Positions 1-7,636 of a DNA stretch of 19,209 bases are shown here, piece by piece (position 1 is the stretch's first letter; every line of letters starts with the position of its first letter). Source of the stretch: UBA1100 sp964533265 (lineage in GTDB: Bacteria; Verrucomicrobiota; Verrucomicrobiia; Limisphaerales; UBA1100). Where the stretch lies: positions 1 to 19,209 of the forward strand of contig CAZHJW010000029.1 in assembly GCA_964533265.1 (NCBI GenBank), read 5' to 3'. The translations under genes and the position numbers were made by a program. The notes below the pieces were generated by a model. The model saw only the letters and a list, made by a program, of their open reading frames with translations. It had not been told where the DNA came from and made no database searches.

Positions 1-26
1 GTTCTTCGATTTACGATTCAGTTTCA

Positions 27-302
27 TTATTTTATTTTGTTTTTTTCTTCTTCCATCCGCTCACTCAACCATTGCTTGATCATACTCTGGTAGTTCAGGA
101 ATCGGGAACGCGCGATCCATTTCAGGCGGGAAAGCATCCGTGGATCCATCCTCAAGGTAATGGTAACCGACTCCTTGGAAGTCGATCCGGCCACAATTGA
201 ATTCTCCATCAGGCGAACATCCAGTTGGGCCGACTCCCAAAAGACTGCCTCTTCCTTTTCGCCGGCAAATTCCGGCACCTGTTCCCAATTTGTAATAATC
301 AC
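27..302 (-). CDS. CopG/BrnA-like antitoxin of a type II toxin-antitoxin pair
   Basis: This 91-residue protein resembles the CopG-type antitoxins (ribbon-helix-helix fold) that partner BrnT-like toxins. The N-terminus carries an acidic 'PEFAGEKEEAVFWES' stretch, which is characteristic of the family. A predicted beta strand (VTITLRM, about residues 46-52) is followed by two helices with LSRLKWIARS and LNYQSMIKQWL, matching the family's 'PYQSLIK.WL' signature. The start is GTG (302-300), and it overlaps the upstream gene's TGA as GTGA, so translation is probably coupled. In known members the antitoxin neutralises the toxin and, through the ribbon-helix-helix domain, represses the shared promoter. 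A regulatory role here is inferred. Family assignment is fairly sure; the exact subfamily (BrnA versus CopG_antitoxin) is less so. Confidence 0.75.
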   Translation of the reverse strand: MIITNWEQVPEFAGEKEEAVFWESAQLDVRLMENSIVAGSTSKESVTITLRMDPRMLSRLKWIARSRFLNYQSMIKQWLSERMEEEKNKIK

Positions 303-604
303 ATTATGCCTCCCTGACTTAGAAGCTTTTCCTGTTGGCGTTCATAAAAGAATCCTTCCTCCGCCGAGAACAGCCGCGCACAGATAACCTGGATCTGTTT
401 TCCATTCGCACGGTAAATCGCAAAAACTCCCTCTCCCCCGGATGTCCTCCCCAGATTAAAATATCGGACACTGGAGGCAAATTGAGGGGCATCTGGCAAA
501 AGCCTTACAGAGAACGGATCTTCAAAAGATTCCTCTATTTCCCGCTGTTTCAATGAACAATCGGGCTGATTCGACCACCTTTCCCAATCAAAATCCATTT
601 TCAA
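299..604 (-). CDS. brnT: BrnT-like ribonuclease toxin
   Basis: This 101-residue protein has the BrnT outline: an opening 'DFDWERWSN' (family: F.WD..K), a helix ending in 'EESFEDPFSVRL' (family: EA...F.DP), then strands 'VRYFNLGRTSGGEGVFAIY' and 'QIQVICARLFSAEEGFFYE' (family: IG....G....V.YT...IR.ISAR.A...E...Y). BrnT proteins are RelE-like mRNA endoribonucleases that inhibit translation. The usual K...K.HG segment between the first strand and the helix is poorly kept (NQPDCSLKQRE), so catalytic competence is uncertain. The listed start is TTG; an ATG two codons in (598-596) is equally possible, and neither has a good Shine-Dalgarno sequence. The toxin-first order with the antitoxin overlapping downstream is the normal brnTA arrangement. 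The pair lies 105 bp downstream of pilC on the same strand. Confidence 0.7.
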   Translation of the reverse strand: MKMDFDWERWSNQPDCSLKQREIEESFEDPFSVRLLPDAPQFASSVRYFNLGRTSGGEGVFAIYRANGKQIQVICARLFSAEEGFFYERQQEKLLSQGGIM

Positions 605-638
605 GGTATGATTTTTTCATATGGCCATCTCAAGTCCC

Positions 639-673
639 TACAATGTATTTACACCATTTTTGAGAAAATGCAA
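639..673 (-). promoter_or_regulatory. Candidate autoregulated promoter/operator of the toxin-antitoxin pair
   Basis: Upstream of the toxin, the minus strand reads TTGCAT (673-668), a 16-nt spacer, then TAAATA (651-646), a weak -35/-10 pair. Covering the -10 box is a run of alternating half-sites: TACA (639-642), one base, TGTA (644-647), two bases, TACA (650-653). This gives two overlapping short palindromes on one DNA face, the kind of spacing used by ribbon-helix-helix repressors such as the adjacent antitoxin. The half-sites are seen directly; their operator function is inferred. The half-sites are only 4 bp, so chance occurrence cannot be excluded. Confidence 0.4.
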
Positions 674-709
674 CCCGAACAGGGTGTTTTTTTGTTTTAA
701 GACCGTTTA

Positions 710-1978
710 TTAGGAGCCCAGTTTATCCATCATCTTGATCAGCGGCAGGAACATCGCGATAACAATACTTCCCACAACGACAGCCAAGAAACAAATCATC
801 ACTGGTTCCAACAGTGATGTTAATGCCGTCACAGCATTATCCACCTCTTCCTCATATACATCTGCCACCTTTACCAGCATCTCCGGCAAGGCACCGGTTT
901 CCTCACCAATATCAATCATACTCACCACCATGGGCGGAAATATTCCCGAACCTTCAAGCGGTTTGGTAATGGTCTCCCCCTCTTTCACAGCGTCATACAC
1001 CTTCTCAATAGCAATGGTGAGGTGAATATTGCCTGCCGTTTCTTTCACAATGTTTAACGCCTGCAGTATAGGAACACCTGATGAAATCAAGGTGCCTAAT
1101 GTGCGACTAAAACGAGCAATCGCAATCTTCCTGACAAGAGGGCCAAGTGCGGGCATATGGAGTTTGAATTTATCCCATACGTATCTGCCAAACTTGGTTT
1201 TGTTTACGATCAGTTTGAATACAATAAAAAAAGCTATAGCACCACCGATCACGGCAAAAACATTATTTTTGATAACGTCGGAAATCTTCAGTACAGTCAA
1301 AGTGAAACCGGGCAATGTTTCGCCCTCTCCCAACATATCAGCAAAAATTGCCTTAAACTTTGGGATCACAAAAGTCATCAAGACACCAACAATGATAACA
1401 GCCACAAACATCACCGCAGTAGGGTAGAACATCGCCGCTTTAACCTTGCCCTTAATGGACTCTGCCTTTTCCTGAAATTCTGCCAACCGGTTCAAGGCAA
1501 TTTCCAATACACCACCTATTTCTCCGGCCTTGACCATATTGACATACAACTTGTCAAAAATCTTGGGATGCTTTGACAGGGCTTCAGAAAATGTCGAACC
1601 TCCGCCAATCGTCTCTCCAATATCGTTGATTATCCCCTTGAAATAAGGATTGGGCATTGACTTAGCCAACGTTCCCATACCACGCATAAGGGGCAAGCCT
1701 GCATCTATCAAAACCGCCAACTGTCTTGTAAACTGACAGAGTTCCTTGGTACTCACCGTTGGCAAAGCCAAGCTGATACCCCCGCCCGCCTTCTTGGCCG
1801 CCTTTGCTTTTTTACGCTTCTTTGCTTCTTCGGGTGAATCTTTTAGCTCAGCTACCTGAGTCGGATAAAAACCCATCTCCTTGATGCGGGAGATGGCCTC
1901 ATTCTGACTGCCCACCTCAAGGGTGCCCTCCTTTTGCTTCCCTTCCTTATCGATAGCAATGTAGCTGAATAGCGGCAT
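710..1978 (-). CDS. pilC: PilC/GspF inner-membrane platform protein of type IV pilus or type II secretion
   Basis: This 422-residue protein is the polytopic platform on which pilus motor ATPases act. The N-terminus (MPLFSYIAIDKEGKQKEG) matches the PilC/PulF opening. A Lys-rich linker at about residues 47-66 precedes two T2SSF domains, at about 82-206 (starts FTRQLAVLIDAGLPL) and about 288-410 (starts FSRTLGTLISSGVPI). The second ends in the conserved 'LLEPVMICFLAVVVGSIVIAM'-type helix. Transmembrane segments are expected near 186-206, 238-259 and 388-410. Length is normal for the family. ATG follows the upstream pilB stop by 5 bp with no strong ribosome site, suggesting translational coupling. 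It is the last gene of the four-gene operon. PilC and GspF cannot be separated by sequence alone, but the adjacent pilT favours a type IV pilus. Confidence 0.93.
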   Translation of the reverse strand: MPLFSYIAIDKEGKQKEGTLEVGSQNEAISRIKEMGFYPTQVAELKDSPEEAKKRKKAKAAKKAGGGISLALPTVSTKELCQFTRQLAVLIDAGLPLMRGMGTLAKSMPNPYFKGIINDIGETIGGGSTFSEALSKHPKIFDKLYVNMVKAGEIGGVLEIALNRLAEFQEKAESIKGKVKAAMFYPTAVMFVAVIIVGVLMTFVIPKFKAIFADMLGEGETLPGFTLTVLKISDVIKNNVFAVIGGAIAFFIVFKLIVNKTKFGRYVWDKFKLHMPALGPLVRKIAIARFSRTLGTLISSGVPILQALNIVKETAGNIHLTIAIEKVYDAVKEGETITKPLEGSGIFPPMVVSMIDIGEETGALPEMLVKVADVYEEEVDNAVTALTSLLEPVMICFLAVVVGSIVIAMFLPLIKMMDKLGS

Positions 1979-1983
1979 ATTAC

Positions 1984-3693
1984 TCAGGTGTACTTCATTA
2001 CTTCCTCAAACGTAGAAATCCCGTCAAACATAAGCCGCAATCCATCCATGCGCAAGGTTTGCATCCCGGCAGCCTGACACTTATCCCTCAATTCCAAGGC
2101 AGGAGTACGTTCTGCAATTAGGTTCCTCACTTCATCGTTCATTTGAAGGGCCTCATAGATTCCGCGCCTTCCCCTATATCCTGTGTTGGAACATGAGTCG
2201 CAACCTGTCCCGTAATACAGATCACCTGAGATTTCTTCGTCAGTTAACCTGAGCATTTTCTGCTGATCAGGAGTAACCGGCGAATTAATTTTACAACGGT
2301 CGCATATCGTCTTACAGAGTCTTTGGGCCAAAATACCGTTTACCGAAGAGGATATCATAAAAGGTTCCACCCCCATATCCAACAGTCGGGTAATCGCTTC
2401 AGTAGAACTATTGGTATGCAACGTACTTACCACCAAGTGACCCGTCAGAGCAGCCTCAATTCCAATTGAAGCTGTCTCCAGATCCCGCATCTCACCCACC
2501 AGAATAATATCAGGATCCTGACGTAAAAACGACTTGAGAGCCTTTGCGAACGTCATCCCCATGGCTTCAACAATGTGGCACTGAACAATTCCCTCCACGG
2601 GAAACTCTACCGGGTCCTCAGCGGTAAGTATTTTTGTTTCCACTGTGTTAAGCATCCGCAAACAAGCATAAAGGGTCGTAGTCTTTCCCGAGCCTGTGGG
2701 TCCAGTCACCAGAAAGACGCCGTTTGGTTGCTCCACGCAATGACGAATACTATAGTCAATTTTTTCAGGGATACTTAATGCTTCCAGACTGGTTAAATCA
2801 TCGTTTGATGAATCCAATAAGCGTAATACAACCGACTCACCAAACTTAGTCGGCAAAGTGCTCATTCGAAAAACCAGCTCAGAGCCGGCAATTGTCTCCG
2901 AAATACGGCCATCCTGAGGTATTCGCCTCTCAGCAATATTAAGCCCAGCCATAATCTTAAGGCGTGACGAGATAGCCGGTGCCAATTCCTTAGGAGGCGG
3001 AGTCATCAGCTTCATTGAACCGTCCACCTTCATGCGTATCTGATAGGCATCTTCAAAAGGCTCAAAATGAATGTCCGCCGCCTGATCTTTCAAAGCCTGA
3101 TACAATATCATATTCACAAACCGAACAATGGGAGCATCATCTCCTACTTCCTCCAATATCTCCAAGGCTTCGGGTTCTCCATCATCAGCAGCAACATTCT
3201 CATCCACAAAACCTTGCTCTCCCCCCATCGCTTCAACCAAGTCCGAATAGGATTCTTCTTCAGTATACTTTTCATCGATCAGCTTTTTGATCAGAGAAGG
3301 ATCAGAGACACGCAATTGTAATGGCCGGTTCAATTGATAGGCCAAATCATCCAGAGCAGTCGGATTCAAGGGGTCGCTCATGCATAAATGCAGCGTTTCT
3401 TCATCCAGCCCTATTGGAAGGCACTGGTAGTTTTTGGCAACATCGTGTGGGATCAATCCGAGCAATTCTCCTGTAAATTCAACGGATGTTATATCAATGA
3501 CATCGGTCCCCAGATATTCGGCCATTAGCTCCAGTTGTGAAGCTGTATCGAGGATGCCCTGGTCGTGAAGCAGTTTGTTAACTGATTCACCGGAAAGGTT
3601 GTGCTCACCCTGAATTGCCTCTATGTCCTGCGGGTCAGCCAACTGCCTGTCTGCAATTAAACTCAATAACGGACTGCTGATTAAACCTTCCAT
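1984..3693 (-). CDS. pilB: PilB/GspE-type extension ATPase, second copy in the operon
   Basis: This 569-residue hexameric secretion ATPase powers pilin polymerisation or pseudopilus assembly at the cytoplasmic face. The N-terminal T2SSE_N region (about 1-150) is followed by the catalytic domain. It has Walker A GPTGSGKTTT with Lys337, the Asp box around AEDPVEF, Walker B 'DPDIILVGEMRD', and the His box 'TGHLVVSTLHTN'. A tetracysteine zinc site is intact at Cys464/Cys467 (CDRC) and Cys498/Cys501 (CDSC), a feature of PilB/GspE and absent from PilT. The N-terminal region lacks an obvious RLG motif of the c-di-GMP-binding MshEN type. It starts 8 bp after the pilT stop. It is a paralogue of the product of 4881-6608; both keep all catalytic motifs, so neither looks like a decaying duplicate. 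Confidence 0.93.
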   Translation of the reverse strand: MEGLISSPLLSLIADRQLADPQDIEAIQGEHNLSGESVNKLLHDQGILDTASQLELMAEYLGTDVIDITSVEFTGELLGLIPHDVAKNYQCLPIGLDEETLHLCMSDPLNPTALDDLAYQLNRPLQLRVSDPSLIKKLIDEKYTEEESYSDLVEAMGGEQGFVDENVAADDGEPEALEILEEVGDDAPIVRFVNMILYQALKDQAADIHFEPFEDAYQIRMKVDGSMKLMTPPPKELAPAISSRLKIMAGLNIAERRIPQDGRISETIAGSELVFRMSTLPTKFGESVVLRLLDSSNDDLTSLEALSIPEKIDYSIRHCVEQPNGVFLVTGPTGSGKTTTLYACLRMLNTVETKILTAEDPVEFPVEGIVQCHIVEAMGMTFAKALKSFLRQDPDIILVGEMRDLETASIGIEAALTGHLVVSTLHTNSSTEAITRLLDMGVEPFMISSSVNGILAQRLCKTICDRCKINSPVTPDQQKMLRLTDEEISGDLYYGTGCDSCSNTGYRGRRGIYEALQMNDEVRNLIAERTPALELRDKCQAAGMQTLRMDGLRLMFDGISTFEEVMKYT

Positions 3694-3701
3694 GTTTTAC
3701 A

Positions 3702-4871
3702 TTAACCTGGTGGCGGAGGAGGGGGTGCCCCCCCTGCGGGTCCATTTGCATCAACCCCCATCTCTGCTGCCTCCGCAGCCTGCTGTTCATCATACTCCTT
3801 CAACCGGAGAAGCATGCCATTGTAATCTTGAGCCTTTTCTTGGCAATCATCACGACTGACAACACCTTCGGCGTACCGATTAAACAATCCATCATCCAAT
3901 GTAACCATTCCATATTTTTGACCGGTTTGTTGATCTGAAGGGATTCGAAAGGTTTTATTATCACGAATCAGAGCAGCGATTGAGGGAGTGTTAATCATGA
4001 TATCATGAATCGCACACCTTCCTTTCGGAATCCGAGCCACCAGAATCTGTGAAATTACAGCCTGCAACACTGTGGAAAGCTGAATACGAATCGTTTCCTG
4101 TTGCTGCATGGGAAATGCATTCACAATTCGGTCAACAGTTTTTGCAGCTCCGGTGGTATGTAATGTACCAAAGACTAAGTGGCCGGTTTCTGCTGCAGAA
4201 ACCGCCATTTCAATTGTCTCTAAATCCCGCAATTCCCCGACCAGAATCACTTCAGGATCCTGACGCAGTGCACGTCGCAATGCCTCTGCGAAACTAGGAA
4301 CATCCTTATGCACTTCACGCTGGGTAGTAATTGCTTCCTTATGCGGATGATAAAACTCAATCGGATCCTCAATGGTAATGATGTGAGCATGATCCTGTTC
4401 TTCATTAATGATATTAATCATAGATGCCAGAGTAGTCGATTTCCCAGAACCGGTCGGGCCTGTCACCAATATCATTCCACGAGGCGTGTTCAACAGACGC
4501 ATGATTAATGTCTCATCGAGACCAATCACATCCAAAGGCAACAAATCGTTGGGGATTTGCCTGAGAACGAGAGCCATATTACCCCTTTCCTTAAACGCAG
4601 ACACACGAAAACGCGCTTTGGTGCCAAATGCGAATCCAAAATCCGCTCCTCCTACCGTTCTAATATTCTGCACCTCATCATCATTAGCGATCGCTTTGAC
4701 GAGATACTCTACATCCTCTGGTTCACATGGCGGCCCCTCTACTCTCTTGAGAGTACCACTATCTCTATATGCTGGCGGAATGCCGACACGTACATGTAAA
4801 TCAGATGACCCGGTATCCACCAAAAGGTTCAACAGATCCGGCATCCGGTACATTGGTTCTTTTTCAGGCAT
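3702..4871 (-). CDS. pilT: PilT-type pilus retraction ATPase
   Basis: This 389-residue protein matches PilT. The N-terminal PAS-like part has 'GSSDLHVRVGIPPAYRDSG', followed by the RecA-like core with Walker A GPTGSGKSTT (Lys144), Asp box 'TIEDPIEF', Walker B 'DPEVILVGELRD' and His box 'TGHLVFGTLHTT'. The PilT-typical C-terminal motif AIRNLIRE is represented by 'SIAALIRD'. The zinc tetracysteine of PilB is absent, as expected. PilT depolymerises the pilus for twitching and DNA uptake. The C-terminus carries an unusual tail of about 35 residues (Ala/Glu/Gln-rich, then Gly/Pro, ending PPPPPPG), beyond the normal end of the family. It lies between two pilB genes with gaps of 9 and 8 bp, and no Shine-Dalgarno sequence precedes its ATG. 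Confidence 0.94.
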   Translation of the reverse strand: MPEKEPMYRMPDLLNLLVDTGSSDLHVRVGIPPAYRDSGTLKRVEGPPCEPEDVEYLVKAIANDDEVQNIRTVGGADFGFAFGTKARFRVSAFKERGNMALVLRQIPNDLLPLDVIGLDETLIMRLLNTPRGMILVTGPTGSGKSTTLASMINIINEEQDHAHIITIEDPIEFYHPHKEAITTQREVHKDVPSFAEALRRALRQDPEVILVGELRDLETIEMAVSAAETGHLVFGTLHTTGAAKTVDRIVNAFPMQQQETIRIQLSTVLQAVISQILVARIPKGRCAIHDIMINTPSIAALIRDNKTFRIPSDQQTGQKYGMVTLDDGLFNRYAEGVVSRDDCQEKAQDYNGMLLRLKEYDEQQAAEAAEMGVDANGPAGGAPPPPPPG

Positions 4872-4880
4872 AAAATCTAT

Positions 4881-6608
4881 TTAATGTTCATCGCTGGCTG
4901 TTACTCGCATAACCTCAGCCACAGACGTCTGGCCTGTAACAACCTTTCGCACTCCGTCAGCACGCAAAGTCTTCATATGTCCATGCTCCACTGCATAGTC
5001 TCTAAGATCTCCAACCGGGCGCTCATCAATGATCATACGGCGTAATTGGTCTTCAATCTCTAATACCTCAAACAAACCCATACGTCCTTTGTATCCACCT
5101 CCTTCGCACGCTTTACAACCAGTCCCCATCATTGGATGGCAATCTTTCATCTCATCCTCTGTCAATCGCAAAGCATCAATTTCATCCTTGTGCAACTCGT
5201 GAGGCCCTACACAAGCCTTACAAAACTTTCGAACCAACCTTTGAGCTAGAATTGCCCGGGTAGCTGCTGCAACAAGAAATGGTTTTACCCCCATATCCAC
5301 CATTCGAGTCACCGCTCCTGGAGCATCGTTGGTGTGTAGTGTAGAGAAAACAAAGTGACCGGTCAAAGAAGCGTTCACAGCGATATTACCAGTTTCGGAG
5401 TCTCGAATTTCTCCGACCATGATAATATTCGGAGCCTGGCGAAGCATAGCTCGAAGCGCAGCCGAAAACGTCATGCCTGCAGCATTGTTAACCTGAACCT
5501 GATTAATGCCTGAAAGAATATACTCAACCGGATCTTCGACGGTGATTATTTTCTTGTTTGGCGTATTAAGGAGGTTCAAACAAGAGTAGAGGGTTGTTGT
5601 CTTACCTGAACCCGTTGGCCCCGTAACCAGCATGACTCCGTCAGGCATTTGCGCATTCCGCTCAAAAACCTCCTGATCCTCACGCATAAAACCAAGCTGA
5701 TCGAGTCCTAGATTCAATCCCCCTTTATCCAACGCACGCATCACTATGCTCTCGCCGTATAACGTGGGTAAACAACTAACCCGAAAATCAATTTCACGAT
5801 CATCGATTATTTGCTTATAACGCCCGTCTTGCGGTGTGCGTTTTTCAGCAATCGACATGCCCGACTCAATCTTCAAACGCGATATGATCGGGGCACATAA
5901 CCGCAACGGTATTGATTGATGCTCACGCAAAACACCATCAATCCGGTAGCGGATACGCAATCGATTTTCAAAAGGCTCGATATGGACATCCGACATATCC
6001 AAGCGGAAGCCGTCGGAAATAATCATATTCACCATCTTAACCAAAGGTGAATCCTGCTCATCTCCTGTAGCATCTACTCCACTCTCCCCGACAGCTGCCG
6101 ACGCCTGTTCACCTATATCAACCTGAGTTTGGGATAGTTCTGTCACCAAGCGCTCAACTGCTTCATCAGTTGAGCCGTAAAAGCGTTCAATGGTTGCCTT
6201 AATCTGAGCTTCACTTGAAACCCTATAAATAATTTCGTCCACCCCTTCCAGAAGCCTGTTTAACGCATCTACAGTATCAATATCTCCCGGATCCTCCAAA
6301 GCAACGGTCAGGATACCATTTTCAAATGAAACCGGGATAACGTGATAGCGCCTAGCAATATGCCGGGGCAAGGCTTTCATTGCCTCATCGTTGGCCGGCA
6401 ACTCACGCAGATCGGCAACCTCACATCCAAACTGCATGCCTCGAGCCTGCACCAGCAAATCGGGATTCAATGACTTTTGAAGCACCATCGTATCGATTAC
6501 TCCGGCGCCGGCCGACTCGGCGACAGAGCGGGCAGCCTCAACTTGAGCACCGTCTAGAGCCCCCATATCCATGAGAGTATCAATGAGATAATCGTCTTTT
6601 ACGGCCAT
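4881..6608 (-). CDS. pilB: PilB/GspE-type extension ATPase, first gene of the pilus operon
   Basis: This 575-residue GspE/PilB ATPase has a degenerate T2SSE_N region (about 1-150), then the catalytic domain with 'DMSDVHIEPFENRLRIRYR'. It has Walker A GPTGSGKTTT (Lys336), Asp box 'TVEDPVEY', Walker B 'APNIIMVGEIRD' and His box 'TGHFVFSTLHTN'. The zinc tetracysteine is complete: Cys463/Cys466 (CKAC) and Cys498/Cys501 (CKAC). It probably drives pilus extension from the PilC platform. The Walker B stretch begins with Ala-Pro where the paralogue has Asp-Pro. It heads the operon pilB-pilT-pilB-pilC and follows a plausible sigma70-type promoter. ATG at 6608 is chosen because the N-terminal domain begins immediately and no upstream alternative is better. 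PilB versus GspE naming rests on the adjacent pilT. Confidence 0.93.
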   Translation of the reverse strand: MAVKDDYLIDTLMDMGALDGAQVEAARSVAESAGAGVIDTMVLQKSLNPDLLVQARGMQFGCEVADLRELPANDEAMKALPRHIARRYHVIPVSFENGILTVALEDPGDIDTVDALNRLLEGVDEIIYRVSSEAQIKATIERFYGSTDEAVERLVTELSQTQVDIGEQASAAVGESGVDATGDEQDSPLVKMVNMIISDGFRLDMSDVHIEPFENRLRIRYRIDGVLREHQSIPLRLCAPIISRLKIESGMSIAEKRTPQDGRYKQIIDDREIDFRVSCLPTLYGESIVMRALDKGGLNLGLDQLGFMREDQEVFERNAQMPDGVMLVTGPTGSGKTTTLYSCLNLLNTPNKKIITVEDPVEYILSGINQVQVNNAAGMTFSAALRAMLRQAPNIIMVGEIRDSETGNIAVNASLTGHFVFSTLHTNDAPGAVTRMVDMGVKPFLVAAATRAILAQRLVRKFCKACVGPHELHKDEIDALRLTEDEMKDCHPMMGTGCKACEGGGYKGRMGLFEVLEIEDQLRRMIIDERPVGDLRDYAVEHGHMKTLRADGVRKVVTGQTSVAEVMRVTASDEH

Positions 6609-6626
6609 ATGTGCCCTGTCATCCTT

Positions 6627-6656
6627 AATCTAGTTCGGGATACCCTCTTCCGTCAA
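6627..6656 (-). promoter_or_regulatory. Candidate sigma70-type promoter of the pilus operon
   Basis: On the minus strand TTGACG (6656-6651) is followed by an 18-nt spacer and TAGATT (6632-6627), matching the -35 box at 5/6 and the -10 box at 4/6. The start of transcription would fall near 6620, about 12 nt before the pilB ATG at 6608. That leaves a very short leader whose only weak ribosome-site candidate is CAGGG. It lies between the terminator of the upstream gene and pilB, the expected place. The consensus used is E. coli's and may not apply fully in this lineage. Confidence 0.5.
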
Positions 6657-6711
6657 ATCAGAGCTATCCGCAACAATCACTTTCTTCCGGCTCTAAAGAC
6701 TCGGATAAAGT

Positions 6712-6740
6712 AAAAGCGGAGCCTATTTGGCTCCGCTTTT
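6712..6740 (-). terminator. Intrinsic (probably bidirectional) terminator downstream of the DUF1080 gene
   Basis: A perfect 12-bp inverted repeat, AAAAGCGGAGCC / GGCTCCGCTTTT, surrounds a 5-nt loop. The stem ends in A and T runs, so it reads as a hairpin with a U tract on either strand. It lies 20 bp past the stop of the DUF1080 gene at 6760 and ahead of the pilus operon promoter, so it separates the two transcription units. Confidence 0.9.
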
Positions 6741-6759
6741 GGTAAATCTTGAATTATAG

Positions 6760-7548
6760 CTAATCTTCTAGCTCAACCAACCAAATATTTCGAAATCGAG
6801 TTGGGTTTCCGTGATCCTGCAACTGGATAGAACCCGGGCCATGTTGTTTATATTTTTTAACGCTGCGATGCCCGCTCGGTCCGATCATCTCACGTTTGTC
6901 ATGAACTTTTATACCATTGTGTAATACGGTGACCGTAGCCTTTCGAGTCAACTTGCCTGCCTTATCCCATTTCGGAGCAAGAAATTCTATATCATAGGTT
7001 TGCCATTCACCCGGAGGTCTACACGCGTTTACTCTAGGTGGAAATTGGCCGTATAGTGCTGCACATTGGCCGTCGGCATAACTCATATTCTCCCATGAGT
7101 CTAAAACCTGAACCTCATATGGGCCACAGAGAAACACCCCGCTATTCCCACGACCCTGACCCTCTCCCTTCACTTCCTTAGGTGTAGCAAACTCAAGATG
7201 CAGCTTGATGGAACTAAATTTCTGCTTGGTCTGCAGCCCTCCGGACTTCTTGGTAACTTCCATAAAACCATTTTCCACCTTCCATTTATTGTGGCTCCAT
7301 TTACTAGTGTCTGTTCCATCAAACAGCACTACTGCATCCTTTGGCGGTTTGATCCCCAAAGTTTTGGAAGGACTCACCTTCACGACCTTTGGTCGCGGCC
7401 GACTCGCATCGTGCACACGCCATTTTTGGCCCGGGATCACAGGGGTATCATTATAACCCGGCAATTTCTTGTCTGCTGCACTCACATCAAAAACAAATGC
7501 TGCTAGTGATAGCCCAATAGGTAATAGAGTAAATTTTTTTATGGTCAT
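6760..7548 (-). CDS. Secreted DUF1080 (3-keto-disaccharide hydrolase-like) protein
   Basis: This 262-residue protein has a cleavable signal peptide: Lys-Lys, then a hydrophobic core 'LLPIGLSLAAFVF', with a likely Ala-X-Ala-type cut after 'VSA' near residue 24. From about residue 71 it is a DUF1080 domain (Pfam 3-keto-disaccharide hydrolase, a concanavalin-like beta sandwich). It shows the family hallmarks 'VVLFDGTDTSKW', 'GNSGVFLCGPYEVQVLDS', 'PPGEWQTYDIEF', 'VTVLHNGIKV' and a closing 'GSIQLQDHGNPTRFRNIW'. Members are very abundant in Planctomycetes, Verrucomicrobia and Bacteroidetes, and some hydrolyse 3-keto-glycosides; the substrate here is unknown. The N-terminal linker (residues 25-70) has the 'PGQKWRVHD..RP.P' form seen in secreted PVC versions. 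It is monocistronic: divergent from the ABC gene and ended by a strong terminator. Confidence 0.88.
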   Translation of the reverse strand: MTIKKFTLLPIGLSLAAFVFDVSAADKKLPGYNDTPVIPGQKWRVHDASRPRPKVVKVSPSKTLGIKPPKDAVVLFDGTDTSKWSHNKWKVENGFMEVTKKSGGLQTKQKFSSIKLHLEFATPKEVKGEGQGRGNSGVFLCGPYEVQVLDSWENMSYADGQCAALYGQFPPRVNACRPPGEWQTYDIEFLAPKWDKAGKLTRKATVTVLHNGIKVHDKREMIGPSGHRSVKKYKQHGPGSIQLQDHGNPTRFRNIWLVELED

Positions 7549-7555
7549 AGGTGAA

Positions 7556-7608
7556 AGCCAAGCCTATGCAGCTACCCATAGGCTCGCAAGGTAAAGTTTC
7601 ACTTGGCT
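7556..7608. promoter_or_regulatory. Nested inverted repeats in the 88-bp divergent intergenic region
   Basis: Between the divergent DUF1080 and ABC ATPase genes lies a perfect 8-bp inverted repeat, AGCCTATG (7561-7568) and CATAGGCT (7577-7584), with an 8-nt loop. It is flanked by a second 7-bp pair, AGCCAAG (7556-7562) and CTTGGCT (7602-7608). Overlapping these, GTGAAA (7551-7556) pairs with TTTCAC (7597-7602). The arrangement could be a regulator operator or a leader hairpin for either gene. No convincing -35/-10 pair was found on either strand. The repeats are seen directly; their function is inferred. Confidence 0.5.
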
Positions 7609-7636
7609 CTGACCTAATCCACCGGTACAAGCCCAT

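Noticed and set aside
669..697. Hairpin ACCC-GAACA-GGGT followed by a T run as a terminator of pilC
   Set aside because: The stem is only 4 bp, and the T run follows on the plus strand, where no gene lies upstream. In the pilC direction the T tract is poor.
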